Assembly (NCBI GenBank): GCA_032358165.1
Contig: JAALGY010000038.1
Coordinates: forward strand, 2,572,167 to 2,636,166
Source of the DNA: Diplosphaera chodatii
Lineage: Eukaryota > Chlorophyta > Trebouxiophyceae > Prasiolales > Stichococcaceae
Length of the DNA: 64,000 bases
Direction: 5' to 3'
This document shows positions 48,437-58,999 of the stretch, one piece after another. Every line of letters starts with the position of its first letter. Positions within the stretch are counted from its first letter, which is position 1. Position numbers and translations under genes: made by a program. Under the pieces are notes generated by a model, which ran no database searches, was not told the origin of the DNA, and was given only the letters and a program-made list of their open reading frames with translations.

Positions 48437-49393
48437 CTGCCGCTAGTACGGCACAGATGAGTCAGCGTGCGTTCCCTCCAAGTGTGCCAGCCGCAACAGG
48501 GTGCTAGCACCTGGCTTCATATGCGAACAGTTTCTGTTGTGCCGTTGCGGTCACCTGATCCATCTGCAGCCCGCACAACATGCCTGCGCTGCCTGCTGGC
48601 TGGGCGTCGACTGTGCCGCAGGTGTTGCAAGCTGCAGGCCCGTTGCGGGTGGATCGCATGAACTGTCGAGGGTTTGCGCACAGCTGAGATGCCTGGTGCA
48701 GGTCCACGATGCAGCAGGACCATGCGTGGTCACGCAAGCTGTCACAAGTGCTGGGGATGTGGATGCACATCAACCAACGCAAAATGCACAGACACTGCTT
48801 TTGGGTCACACGCGGCAGGTCACCACCGTCGCACGTTCGCAGTGGTCTGGAACAGCTGCGGTCTTGCTGCGCAGTCACTGCAAATCTTGGAATGGCATGG
48901 TCACGGATATTTGCTGGATGCCAGGTGTTGATGATCACTATTCCATCTTCATGACAGATTGGCAGAAGATCCTTCCTCAGAAGGCTTTGACAAACGCAGA
49001 ACTGCGAGCACGGTTCACTCTAACAGCCGCGCATGCTCGTGTGAGGCAGGCACTGCCATGGCGCTGCTCTCTGCATGCATGCGCCGGGCGCCATGCGGGA
49101 CAGCAGTGGATGCAACTGTCAGCAGCCTGCGCTGGGCAGCCCTCGTCACGCAGCTCAGCAGCCATAGGGCAGCAGCGCCAGCGCGAGGCCACAGCTGTGG
49201 CAGCGGTATTGTAAACGAGAGTCATGGCCTGCGGCCAAACCTACAAATCCATCAGGTGTTTGCCGATGCTGCAACTCAGACATGTGACATGTGCACTGCA
49301 GCCATAGCCATTCTGCTGAGCTGCGACAGGCTCGTGTTGAGCCAATGCTGGTCCACTTCAGGGCGGCAGGGCGGCCCAGCGCACAAACTGCAG
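48437..49393. other. Divergent region ABCI12 / methyltransferase-riboflavin kinase gene
   Basis: It must contain the missing 5' exons of both neighbours and their promoters. No exon could be fixed by homology. Confidence 0.4.
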
Positions 49394-52300
49394 CGCTGCA
49401 GCGGTGGGACAGAGCGCAGTGGATCAGACCGCACAGCCTGCGCCGCTGGAGCCACCGTTCTCACAGCTCACCCGCGAGGAGCACAACAGGCGGCAGGCCG
49501 AGGCTTTCGGTGATTCGGAAACAGTACAGCAGTTCCTGCAGCCGCTCGAGGTTGATGTTTTCAAGGTGACGGTTTGTGCTCCATGCACTGGCGCTACACT
49601 GGCGCACTTGCAGTCACCTGCAGCTCTGCACCAACCTTGGGGTTTCTGTAGTTGCATATGAGACTGTGTCGTCCGCGCAGAAGCTCCAGCGCATAGCGGC
49701 AGCGGTGCCCGGCCTCGGACCGGAGTCGAGGGTGATCGATGTCGGATCGGGCACAGGCGTCCTGATACAGCACCTGCAGGTGCATCTGCAAAGCTGGGTC
49801 CTTCTCACCCCGTCACGAGCATTCATGCCATTCATGCCAGGCTGCCTGCTACAGCTGCACTGCTGAACACAGGTAGACATCTAGGATCCTCATTCCATTC
49901 AGTTGTCACATCAGCGCACAGTCAGGCGTGTCCTCATGACACGCCTCGCCTGGCTCTCGTGTCTTCCTGCTGGAGCCCCGTGCATGGGTGTCAGGATGCA
50001 CGCCTGTATGTGCTGTACAGGCGCAGGGCGTGCGAGACATCCTGGCGGTGGATCTGGCGCAGCCGATGCTGGATGCCCTGGAGCAGTGGCATCCGCCCCC
50101 AGGCACCCTCGGCAACGACCCCGGGGTGGGTTTTGAGGTCCTGCATGGAGGCTAGTTGTACTGCAGCAGCTGGCAGACCCCCTTCAGCTGCTGCTGTATG
50201 CAAGTGTCATGACAACTGACCAGAGCCTGCGCCAGGTGTATGTGTCATCGCTTGCTGGAGATTGACCTGGCACCTTTGAATGGTTGCGTCAACATCAGGA
50301 ACTCGCAGCATCAGCTGATCATGTTGAGATTGCAAGAGAGATCCACTGCCACTGTACTGCCAGTGAGGTTGAAAGGCTACACACAACAGTGGCAACATTC
50401 CTGCTGCAACAGGTGCGGACATGGTGTGGCGACATCGTCGACCTGCCAGCGGCCCAGGGGCCGGCTGATGCGGTCTTCTTCAACGCCTGCTTCGCCAATG
50501 TATTCGATCAGCACGAGGCGCTGTGGGCGGCGTGCCGGCTGCTGCGACCGGGCGGCCACGTCATTGTCAGTCACCCTTTGGGCAGGTTGGGGCCAGGGTT
50601 GACCTGGCGGAGCTGCCACCACATCCCCTTGCTGCAGAGTCAGTGTGCACATTGTGCAGACCACGGAAGTGACATACGGCCACAGCATGAGGCACTGTGC
50701 AGCGTACTGTTGCTTTTACTCAGCTTTCTGCACAGCAATTTGCAGCGTGCCCTGCTGTCTCCTTGGTGTGCACTTCTCTCAGAGCAGGTTCGCCTGCTGA
50801 TGCAGGGACTGGTGCGAGGCGCTGTCGCAGCGGAATCCCGAGCAGGTACCGCACAGTCTCCCGGATGCGCATGAGATGGCGCAGCTGATCCACGACCTGC
50901 CGCTCAGGGCTGCGGACGACGGCAGCGGTCCCGACGACATGTATCTGAGAGTCCTGCAGGTGACACAGCCACTACCGTGCACCCTGTTTGATTGCACACG
51001 TCGGCGCGAGCAAGTCAGCAGCGGCAAGCATTTTGCAGGGCTCACTCCATTTGTTGCATTGTTGCCCATGGCCCGCTTCCATTGCAGAGACTCTGAGCTC
51101 TTAATGACGACTGTCCTCAGGTGCCAGAAGGCTATGTGTTCGACAACATGTTCTACGAGTGGCAGCTTACTCACTCGGCAAGTACACCTGGCTGCCGTGA
51201 TCGATGCCTGGCAGCATGTGTGCTGGCAGCAACTAGCGCTGTACAGCAACTTTCTCAGCGCTGCACATTCCTGATTCCGCCGCCCTGCAGCAACCGCCTG
51301 ATGTGCTGCACTGCCTCTGCTGCACAATCACCAGCACCTCAGAACGACCAACGCTGCGGCGCCGCTGTGTGCAGGATTCGGATGGCTGGAGGCATGAGGG
51401 CATCAAGCTGCGCCGCAAGCCCCGCCCCATCTATTGGAAGGCGGAAGTCGTCCAGGGCTTTGGCCGCGGCAGCAGGGACCTGGTGAGTCGCGGCCCACCC
51501 TGTGGTGCTGTCGGCAAGCGCTGCCCTATCTGCCTGGTCTGGGCAGTAGGTGCGAGGCTGCCGGCAAGATCCTGGGCAGTGTACCTGGACCTCCTGCAGA
51601 GCAGAGAATTGCAAACACGGGCAGAAAACCGTCAGGCACCACCACAGTTGGGGAGCATGCCAGCGCGTCGCCTGCTGGATTCCTGCCTGACGCAGTCTGG
51701 ACCGCACAGCAGCCCCTCATGTTCTCCTGGCTGACTGAGGCACTTGTCGATGGCATTTGAAAGTTGAGATGCCGCTGCAGGGGTTCCCGACGGCCAACCT
51801 GGACCCGAATCAGTGCCGCTCGCGCTTCGGGCGGCCCTGCTTCGACCTGGCAGGGGACTCTAGGATCGATGCCGTCACGCCGCGGCTGTGGCAGATGCCG
51901 AAAGGGGTATACTTCGGGTGCGCTGCCTGCTGTCCGGTGTGCAGACCGCATGCCTGGCGGGCTGGCGAGCTGCCTTGAAGAGCTTCACGACTGGCCGCCC
52001 CACGGTTCTGTATATGTGCAATCCCTTCTGGCACTGCTCGCGCTGTGGGTCAAGCAAGCTCAGAGCCACGTGTGCGAGCTGGCCGCTGATGCGCTGCTGC
52101 TTGCCAGTTTCAGCACCTGCTGCCGTGGGCTGCTGCCTGCCGCAGGCTGTTGGCACTGCTGCGCTGTTGCCGACAGATGTCAGCAGGTGCTGCTGCCTGC
52201 CGCCGCCGCAGGTTCGCGAAGCTGGCCAGCGTGCGCAGGGGCGGCGGCGACGGCCGCCCCGACGCCGACCGCGAGGCGCACGGCATGGTCATGAACATCG

Positions 52301-54352
52301 GCGAGCGGCCGACGATGGCGGATGGCGGCGGCGTCACAGTGGAGGTAGGGTTGAGGGTGGGCGCAGGTGCTGCCAGGGAGCTTGCGGGTCTTGGCGCTGC
52401 TGTCATCACCTGCTGATGTTCTGGATCCACTGCCTCGGCACCGGCGTGACCGCTCGCCTGGCTGGTTTGTAGGTGCACGTGTTCGACCACAAGTTCTCCT
52501 CGGACTTCTATGGCAGGGACATGTCCGTGCTGATCTGCGGCTTCCTCAGGTAACTGCACAGTGCCGGCCGCTGGCTGCATGCGCCGTTGGGGATCTGCGT
52601 CTGACCAAGTGTCAAGCACAGCCACCGCAGCGACTGCTGCGTAGCGCCCTCTCTGCAAGCTCAGGCAGCTGCCCCGTGCAAGCTTGATCGCGTCATGTGG
52701 AGGTGGCTTCACTGATGTCACTGCTGCCGCAGGCCAGAGATCAAGTTCAACGGCCTGCCAGCGCTCATGGCCCAGATCCGCGCTGATATAGGTGGGCACC
52801 TCTGGTGCCAAAATGAGCAGATGAAGACGCAGTGTGCAGACCACACCTCGCACGTCGAATGACTGTGTGGCCGCGCCTACGCACGGGGGCTTCAAGTAAC
52901 ACGAAACCCTCTTTGGCGCTTGCAGGCGTCGCGCGGGCGCAGCTGGCGCTGCCGCAGCCGCAGCGCTGGAAGGAGGCGAAGTTCACGCCCGGGGTCCGGG
53001 ACGTCAGGAAGCCGAAGCCGGCGCCGAAGACCGCCGAGCAGCGGGCGGCTGAGCAACTGGCGGCCGAGCAGCAGGCGGCCGGGCAGGCGGCGGCCGAAGG
53101 GCGGGCGGCTGACTCGCAGGCATGCTCTATGGGCAATGTACCAATGTGTCATGCCAACAGATGTGGAATAGATCTTCCGGCAGCATGCTGCGGTGCACTC
53201 ATGGGTCATTGCTTGAAGCCGCAGAGGCACCTGCGAGACCGGCTGCCGGCTGACGTGTTTGAGAAGTTCGTGAAGGTCAAGGCCGTGGAGGGTCAGCTGA
53301 ATGCGCAGCCTGGGCGCCAGCAGCCGGCGGCGCTTGCCGAGATTGGTGAGCTTTCACGGCCGCAGGCTGCCTCCTTCTATGTGCATGCAGCCATGTATGT
53401 TGTGCTGTTGTGCGCACTGCATTGGATGCCCTGCAGTGACAAGCACCACGAATGTCGAGTGTGCCGCTGGTGCTGACCTACGGTGCTGCTGCTGCCCTGC
53501 AGCTACCGCGATGGGCAGGGCAGAGCGGGGGCTTGAACTCGTGGTGCGTCGCGCGTGTGTGGCCAACCTGGTGCACGAGTTGGGCATTTCCGCTGAGGAT
53601 GCCGCCGCATGGTACGCCCGTACAGCTTGTCCGCCGTGCACCTGCTGTATTACGTGTGGGCAGTGCACTGCAACTGTCCTGTGCATGTGCCAGGACACAC
53701 ACCAGCTTCAAACTACCATCCTGACCCTGCTGCTGTCATGCTGCTGGCGTGATCGACCACAGTGCTGATGCCAAGCTTTTGCAAACCAGTCACTGGTCTG
53801 TGAAACCTCAATGGAGAGGGAAAACCCCATTTCAATGCGTTATGTGTTGTAGCCTAATGAGCTCCACTGCACTGCAGGGGATTCAACCGGTTGGTCGAGC
53901 TGGCGGTCCGCGAGCTGCAGTTTCTCCAGAATGAAATCATCCGCCGCCGCTACGGCACAGCGCACGACGCGGTCGGCCAGCGCCTGACCGTCGAGCAGGT
54001 GCGGGCCTGTCAGTACCCGTGCGGTACCTGAACTTTCGCCAGCCATCAGCGCGCCGCTGCGATGGGGCAGCCATCAGCGCACTGCTGCAGTTGGGCGGCG
54101 TCATCTTCTGGACCTGCCAATCATCCCGCAGTGTGTGATTTGTCGCCAGCTGATAATCTACGACCAGGCAGCATCACACTTGTGCGGCCACCACCTGGTG
54201 TTGTGATGACGCATCAGGTGGCACAGCGCTACAATCTGGAGGAAAGTGAAGTGCGGCGGGAGGAGGCCAAGGCCAAGGCCGGCCTGAAGGAGATGCTGGA
54301 CGAGAAGATCGCGATACGCAAGGAGCAGCAGCAGTGGACGACTGAGTCGTAG
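49394..54352 (+). CDS. SAM-dependent methyltransferase fused in frame to riboflavin kinase
   Basis: Exons in one frame: about 49394-49565, 49681-49779, 50027-50125, 50413-50585, 50806-50959, 51121-51177, 51375-51482, 51781-51917, 52212-52344, 52473-52549, 52733-52791, 52926-53119, 53225-53345, 53503-53611, 53878-53998, 54218-54352. The first half is a class I methyltransferase: motif I VIDVGSGTG, ILAVDLAQPML, DAVFFNACFANVFDQ, LLRPGGHVIVSHPLG. The second half is a flavokinase: VVQGFGRGS, GFPTANLD, MPKGVYFG, NIGERPT, VHVFDHKF with FYG, and FLRPEIKFNGLPAL, which would phosphorylate riboflavin to FMN. A Lys/Ala/Gln-rich and coiled-coil-like tail follows. The introns after 51177 (GCAAGT) and 53119 appear to use GC donors; the first is the methyltransferase-kinase link. 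The start codon lies in an unresolved upstream exon. The methylated substrate is unknown. Confidence 0.8.
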
Positions 54353-55249
54353 GGAGGGTTTGCGCGCTGCAGCAGCGGGTCGCCAGCACTAGGACAACTA
54401 CCAGCCAGGCTTTTCCCGAAACAGATGGGACAGCTGCAACAGTCTGATCCGCACAGTTGTGTGCCGCCGGACATGTGCAGTGATGGACAAGTTGCTGTTG
54501 CGTTGCGGATGTTGCGTCATCTACCGTTGAGCGCACGTGGATGCCGTAAGTCGGCACCGTGTACCGGCGACATGGCTGTGTGTGCACTGTGTTTGATGAA
54601 CCATCTTGCAAAACGGCTTGTCCACCCAGGATGGATGCCAGCAACCTGCAACACAGGATGAAAGCTTGCCCAAACCAGCCAAACCCACCCTACAGTCTGG
54701 ATTCCGCCAGTCTCCCGCCGTTGGTAGGCCAGATTCGGACGCTCCGATGAGATAGATGGGGTGCACACACCCAACACGCAGGTCCAAGGTCAGCGAGCAT
54801 CGTTAAGCATTCCAATCATTCGACGCTTTCCATGCGATGTTGATCTTCCGGTTGGTTTCGAAGATTCATCCTCTCGCATGGCAGGGTGAGCACTATACTA
54901 CCATGGCACTGGCGTTGGCATGCGCATGCCATGCGTCATGCGGCACAATTGTACTTGAAGCCACCATCAGAAGAGCTCGATCAGCAGTCCAACAGAAATG
55001 GTTCCCCAAAGCAGAGTGCAAGTGTCCATCAGCAGCACGCCGGACCGGCTGTAGCGCTGTGAAGCAGTGCTGATGGCCTCCGCCGCATATGCGACAGGTG
55101 CGCGACGTCACTGCGTACGGTTCCATAATGTGTAACTCCCTATGTAACTCCCGGCTGCTCTTTTAGCTGACATCCACGCTCACTGCACTCTATGCAGGTC
55201 GTTTGGCGGACTGCAGGGTGGCAATGCATACTGCTGCACCAGGCGCGAT
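54353..55249. other. Intergenic
   Basis: About 900 bases after the riboflavin-kinase fusion. No exon, repeat or RNA gene seen. Confidence 0.4.
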
Positions 55250-56330
55250 GCTGTAGGAGCAGATGGCAAGATTGCGGCAGCGCCAGAGCAGTCGACGGCA
55301 GCGCCCCTGAGCTGCGAGGAGCGACACAGGCTACAGGCCGAGGCGTATGGTGACCGATGATCGGAGCCTCCCTGTTTCCGGCGCATCCAGACACCCACAA
55401 GGTGGGTGCTGGCTTGCCATCAAGTGTTGCAACATGCGCTTTGAGCATCTGGTCCCGTGCATTGTGAAAACATTGCCAAGTCCGACCCACCGTGAGTTTG
55501 ATGGCTTCCTTGACATCGGATGTGCTGACCCAGCAGAAGTTGGCGCGCGTCGCGGCTGCGGTCCCTGGCCTTGCGGCGCATTCGAGGGTGATCGTTGTTG
55601 GCAGCGGCACTGGAGTCCTCATACGCCACTTCAAAATGCTGATGACATCGCTGAAAAGCCTGCCAATACTACGGCCCGTTGCAACTGCGCTGGGAGGCAA
55701 CTGTGCGTGTGCCGTTCACAAGGGATGGCAGCGACAGCTCTACTGACACAGGCCTGCATGCAGCCTTGCACATGCTATTTCCATACCATCAAGTGCATGC
55801 CTGCTGCACGGCATGCTGCCTGCACTCTGCACGGCCCTGCTAACATGGTGGGCTGCTGCAACGGCAGGCGCACAAGGTAAGGGACATCCTGGCGGTGGAC
55901 CTGGCGCAGCCGCTGCCGCCGCGGCGTCCATCAGGCTTTGAACGGCTCTGGAGTGAAATCCAGCATGAGCCCGGGGTCCGTAGTGCGGAGGTCTCAATTG
56001 CTAGCTGTACTTGAGCATGCTTGCACGGCACATCTGGCCATGCTACCTACCCCTTTGGCTTCCTGTAGCTGAACATTGCGCACACTACATACTTAGGTCA
56101 CCCGACACCGGCAACCAGAAAGTCAATCTTTTCAAATGTGTTTGCAGGTGCGGACATGGTACAGGATATCGTGGACCTGCCTAATGGCGAGGTGCCTGCA
56201 GACGCAGTGTTATTCAGCTCCACCTTTCGCCCGGTGCACGACCAGGACGAGGCCCTCCCTGTATCGTGCCGGCTGCTGCGGACGGGCGGCCACGTAGTCA
56301 TTGGCGACCCCATCCTGGGCAGGTGGGCAC
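55250..56330 (+). pseudogene. Degenerate copy of the neighbouring methyltransferase
   Basis: Pieces line up in order with exons of the intact gene at 49.4-50.6 kb. 55270-55350 matches the ERHRLQAEAYGD-type first exon and then hits a stop. 55517-55637 keeps QQKLARVAAAVPG and VGSGTGVLI. 55880-55915 keeps DILAVDLAQP. 56147-56323 matches the DIVDLP and RTGGHVVIGDP exon with many replacements, including loss of the FFNACF block. Frames between pieces do not join, and no riboflavin-kinase half follows. I infer a dead tandem duplicate of the 5' half of the gene. Confidence 0.68.
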
Positions 56331-57323
56331 GGCAGCGCAGCGGCACGACCTCCGGCTGGCTGCTGTCGTGCCTGTTGTTAGCGGATGACTACATGCAGTT
56401 GCGTCGAGACAAGGCAACGTCCAAAGACGATGTTCCCCACGCACGCCTGGCAGACTGGCGGCGTCGTCATGGTGCAAAGCAGCACTGTGCAGGCTGCGGA
56501 GGGTTTCCAGCAAGGTTGGGGATTGCTCCCCAGTGCAAGCTATGGCTTCATTACATGCGTCCAGGTTTTGGCGCAGCGAGCTCTCAGGGCGGAGCCCCAT
56601 GCTGGTTTCCGTAGCATGGTGGCCGGCATACTGAATGCGCAGCTGGAGCGTGAGCGCCCGGCGATACCTGGCGACATTGGTGTGCCTCAACATGTGACCC
56701 AGATCTGCAGAGCTCGCACGGGTCCCCTGTCGTGTTATACAGCGCATGCCCTGACTGTCGTCTCAGACAACAGTCAAGCGCCTCAACTGCGTCATGTGTG
56801 CAGCCGAGCTGTGTTCTACTGCGTCCATTGCAGCAAGGGCGCTGGGCCTGCCAGTTGCCAGGGTCGTGCAGATGATGTGTGCAGCAGGTGAGCGTGACAG
56901 CCTCAGCACGTCAGTGCATACAACCCAACAAGAAAAGCTTGGCGCATTTGGCAGCTTGGTGTACATCCTGGTGTCCGAGTGTGGCGTCTTCATCAACGCC
57001 TCTCCTCAGCTGTGCGTGAGCATGCTGGGTGTGTTATGGCACGTGCACTTGAGTATCCCACGATACGAGAATGACTTTGCGTTTCAAGCAGGGTATCGCT
57101 TGATGCCAGCGCTGTCAACGGCTCCGGTGTGCGCTCGTAGATGCCGGTTATCAGTGTCTGCCGGCAATTCTCAGGCGTTGGTGGTGACACAGCAGCCCCA
57201 AGCGTGCATGGCAGCCCCTGCAGTCAGATACCTCGAACTGTCACGACATGCATGCAGAAGCATGTCTACAGCAAGCATGATCCTCTGAACACAATTCAAT
57301 CAAACTTGAGCTGGCTTGTGCAG
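56331..57323. other. Unassigned; possible 5' part of the next gene
   Basis: A short acceptor-donor bracketed piece at about 56640-56680 reads LERERPAIPGDI, but its phase does not match the exon at 57324. Otherwise nothing was recognised. Confidence 0.3.
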
Positions 57324-57667
57324 GCGTTTGCCAGAGCTGATGACCCTGTTCCTGCGGGAAATGGACAGGCGCTCGCACAATATGCTGCGCTACCGCTATG
57401 GCCTGCACCCCGACGCGCAGAGGCGCCCTCTCGTTGCTGGAGAGGTGGAGACTATCACGCACCCTGGCGGCAGCGGCACACGTTCTCATCCCGTGCACAC
57501 GTTTTGAAGCATGAGTACATTATATAGTGTATGTGACCATTCCTGCGACTGTGGGCTCCATGCAGGTCGGGGATTTGTACGGCCCCACAACTGCAGATGT
57601 GCGGCTCATCGCGCGCAGCGCCATGGCTGCGCTCAGGGAAGCGCTGGAGGATACAGAAGACAGTTGA
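57324..57667 (+). CDS. Two terminal exons of an unrecognised gene
   Basis: Exon 57324-57444 (RLPELMTLFLREMDRRSHNM, then YRYGLHPDAQRRPLV) is joined by clean GT-AG sites, in phase 0, to 57566-57667 (VGDLYGPTTADVRLIARSAM, ending in EDTEDS and a stop). The composition is helical and charged, unlike the surrounding non-coding DNA, and the splice phase agrees, so I think these are real. The 5' exons are not found, and I do not recognise the family. It could be the end of a small soluble protein, or a remnant. Confidence 0.42.
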
Positions 57668-58999
57668 GCTGCACAGACGCCAGGCATCGATGCACAGGGG
57701 CGCTGGTGCTTCAATTTGCCACCAGAGAGCAACCCAGCGGCAGCATGACTGAAGCACTAAGTGATAAGCAGTACTGTGGTGTGGTAAGCAGCGCAGAGTG
57801 TGCTGATCTGTGGTGTTTCACCGGGTGACACCCACATCGTCACCGATGTCACAAATGCAGCTATGTATCATAGCGGCGCACAGAGCATGGGCGTGTGATG
57901 GTCCGCCTCCCCATGCCAAGGGATCTTGACCACCAGCAGGGTGCACCTCATGCAACGTGCATAAGTGCATGCGCGTGCTGGACTGTTGTGGCAGGTACCC
58001 AGCACAACACGCTAGCGGGTGCCCAAAGGTATCGACTGCTGTTGGTGTCCGCCGCTTTCCCGCCGATGCCATGCGAACGAATCACTGATGCACATGGAAA
58101 GAACAAGATCTTACATGCTTTGTTCAGATGCGGTGTCAATTAAGTATCAGCACGTCGTCAGAAGGTGCATCAGCGGTCCTCAGCACGCAGGTCACCGTCT
58201 GCAGCCACAGGCAGGGAGTCACATCGGGATCACTGGTGAGCAGAACTGGTGACAGCGCGGTCGAGACCATAACTCAGCGCCCTGCATGCATCGACGTAGC
58301 AGTAACCTACATGATCATGTTCTTGCATTCCGCAAAGTACGCTGCACCATAGGCTGCACCCGTAGATCATGTATTCGAACGGTCCGCTGAGTGGGCAGCT
58401 TCACCGCCGGGACCAGCCTGCCTTTCGGACGCTCCCTCGATACGTCATCCTTTTTGCACCCAGGCAGCACCTGTGCCACCGCTTTCGGCAGTATTGACGG
58501 ATCGGTACAGACTGCTGCGTGTCATAGGGTGTTTCTGTGTGCTGCTGCCATCGATCATCGCCAGTCGACATGATCAGCAGTGCCCAGCTGACATCGGTCG
58601 GTGCAGCGGCTCGCGCCTGTCTTCAGCAACCTGCACCGTCTCCGTTTCGGAAGCACGCCCAACCCCTTCACAGCCGGCAGCCGCGCGTTCTCAAAGCGGC
58701 AGCAGCTTGTCAACAACAGGCGTTGCAGCTTTGGCGCCGCAATGGTGCGGCAGTGCACATCAGCAATCTAGCTTGCCTGTGATCACCGCAACAGGTGGTG
58801 TACCACCGTAGTGCATCCGCGGGCCTCTCATACTGTCAGCTCGATGCTGAGGCGGGCAATCAGGCGCTGCTGTTGCATGCAGGTGCGCGGGCAGGTGTTG
58901 GCCAGCCAGCGCCTGCCGTGCACCTGATCACCGATCTGACTTCGTGTGTACCCTTAACACCCAACCGAGTGCACTGTGAGATGTCTGCAGTCGCGTCCC
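57668..58999. other. Intergenic
   Basis: About 1.3 kb upstream of the FAD-Rieske gene, presumably containing its promoter. Short open frames only; no feature supported. Confidence 0.4.

Noticed and set aside
48977..49225. Arg/Ala-rich open frame as the ABCI12 transit-peptide exon
   Set aside because: Composition and position are right, but the available donors do not give the phase 1 needed by the exon at 48436. Left as a candidate only.
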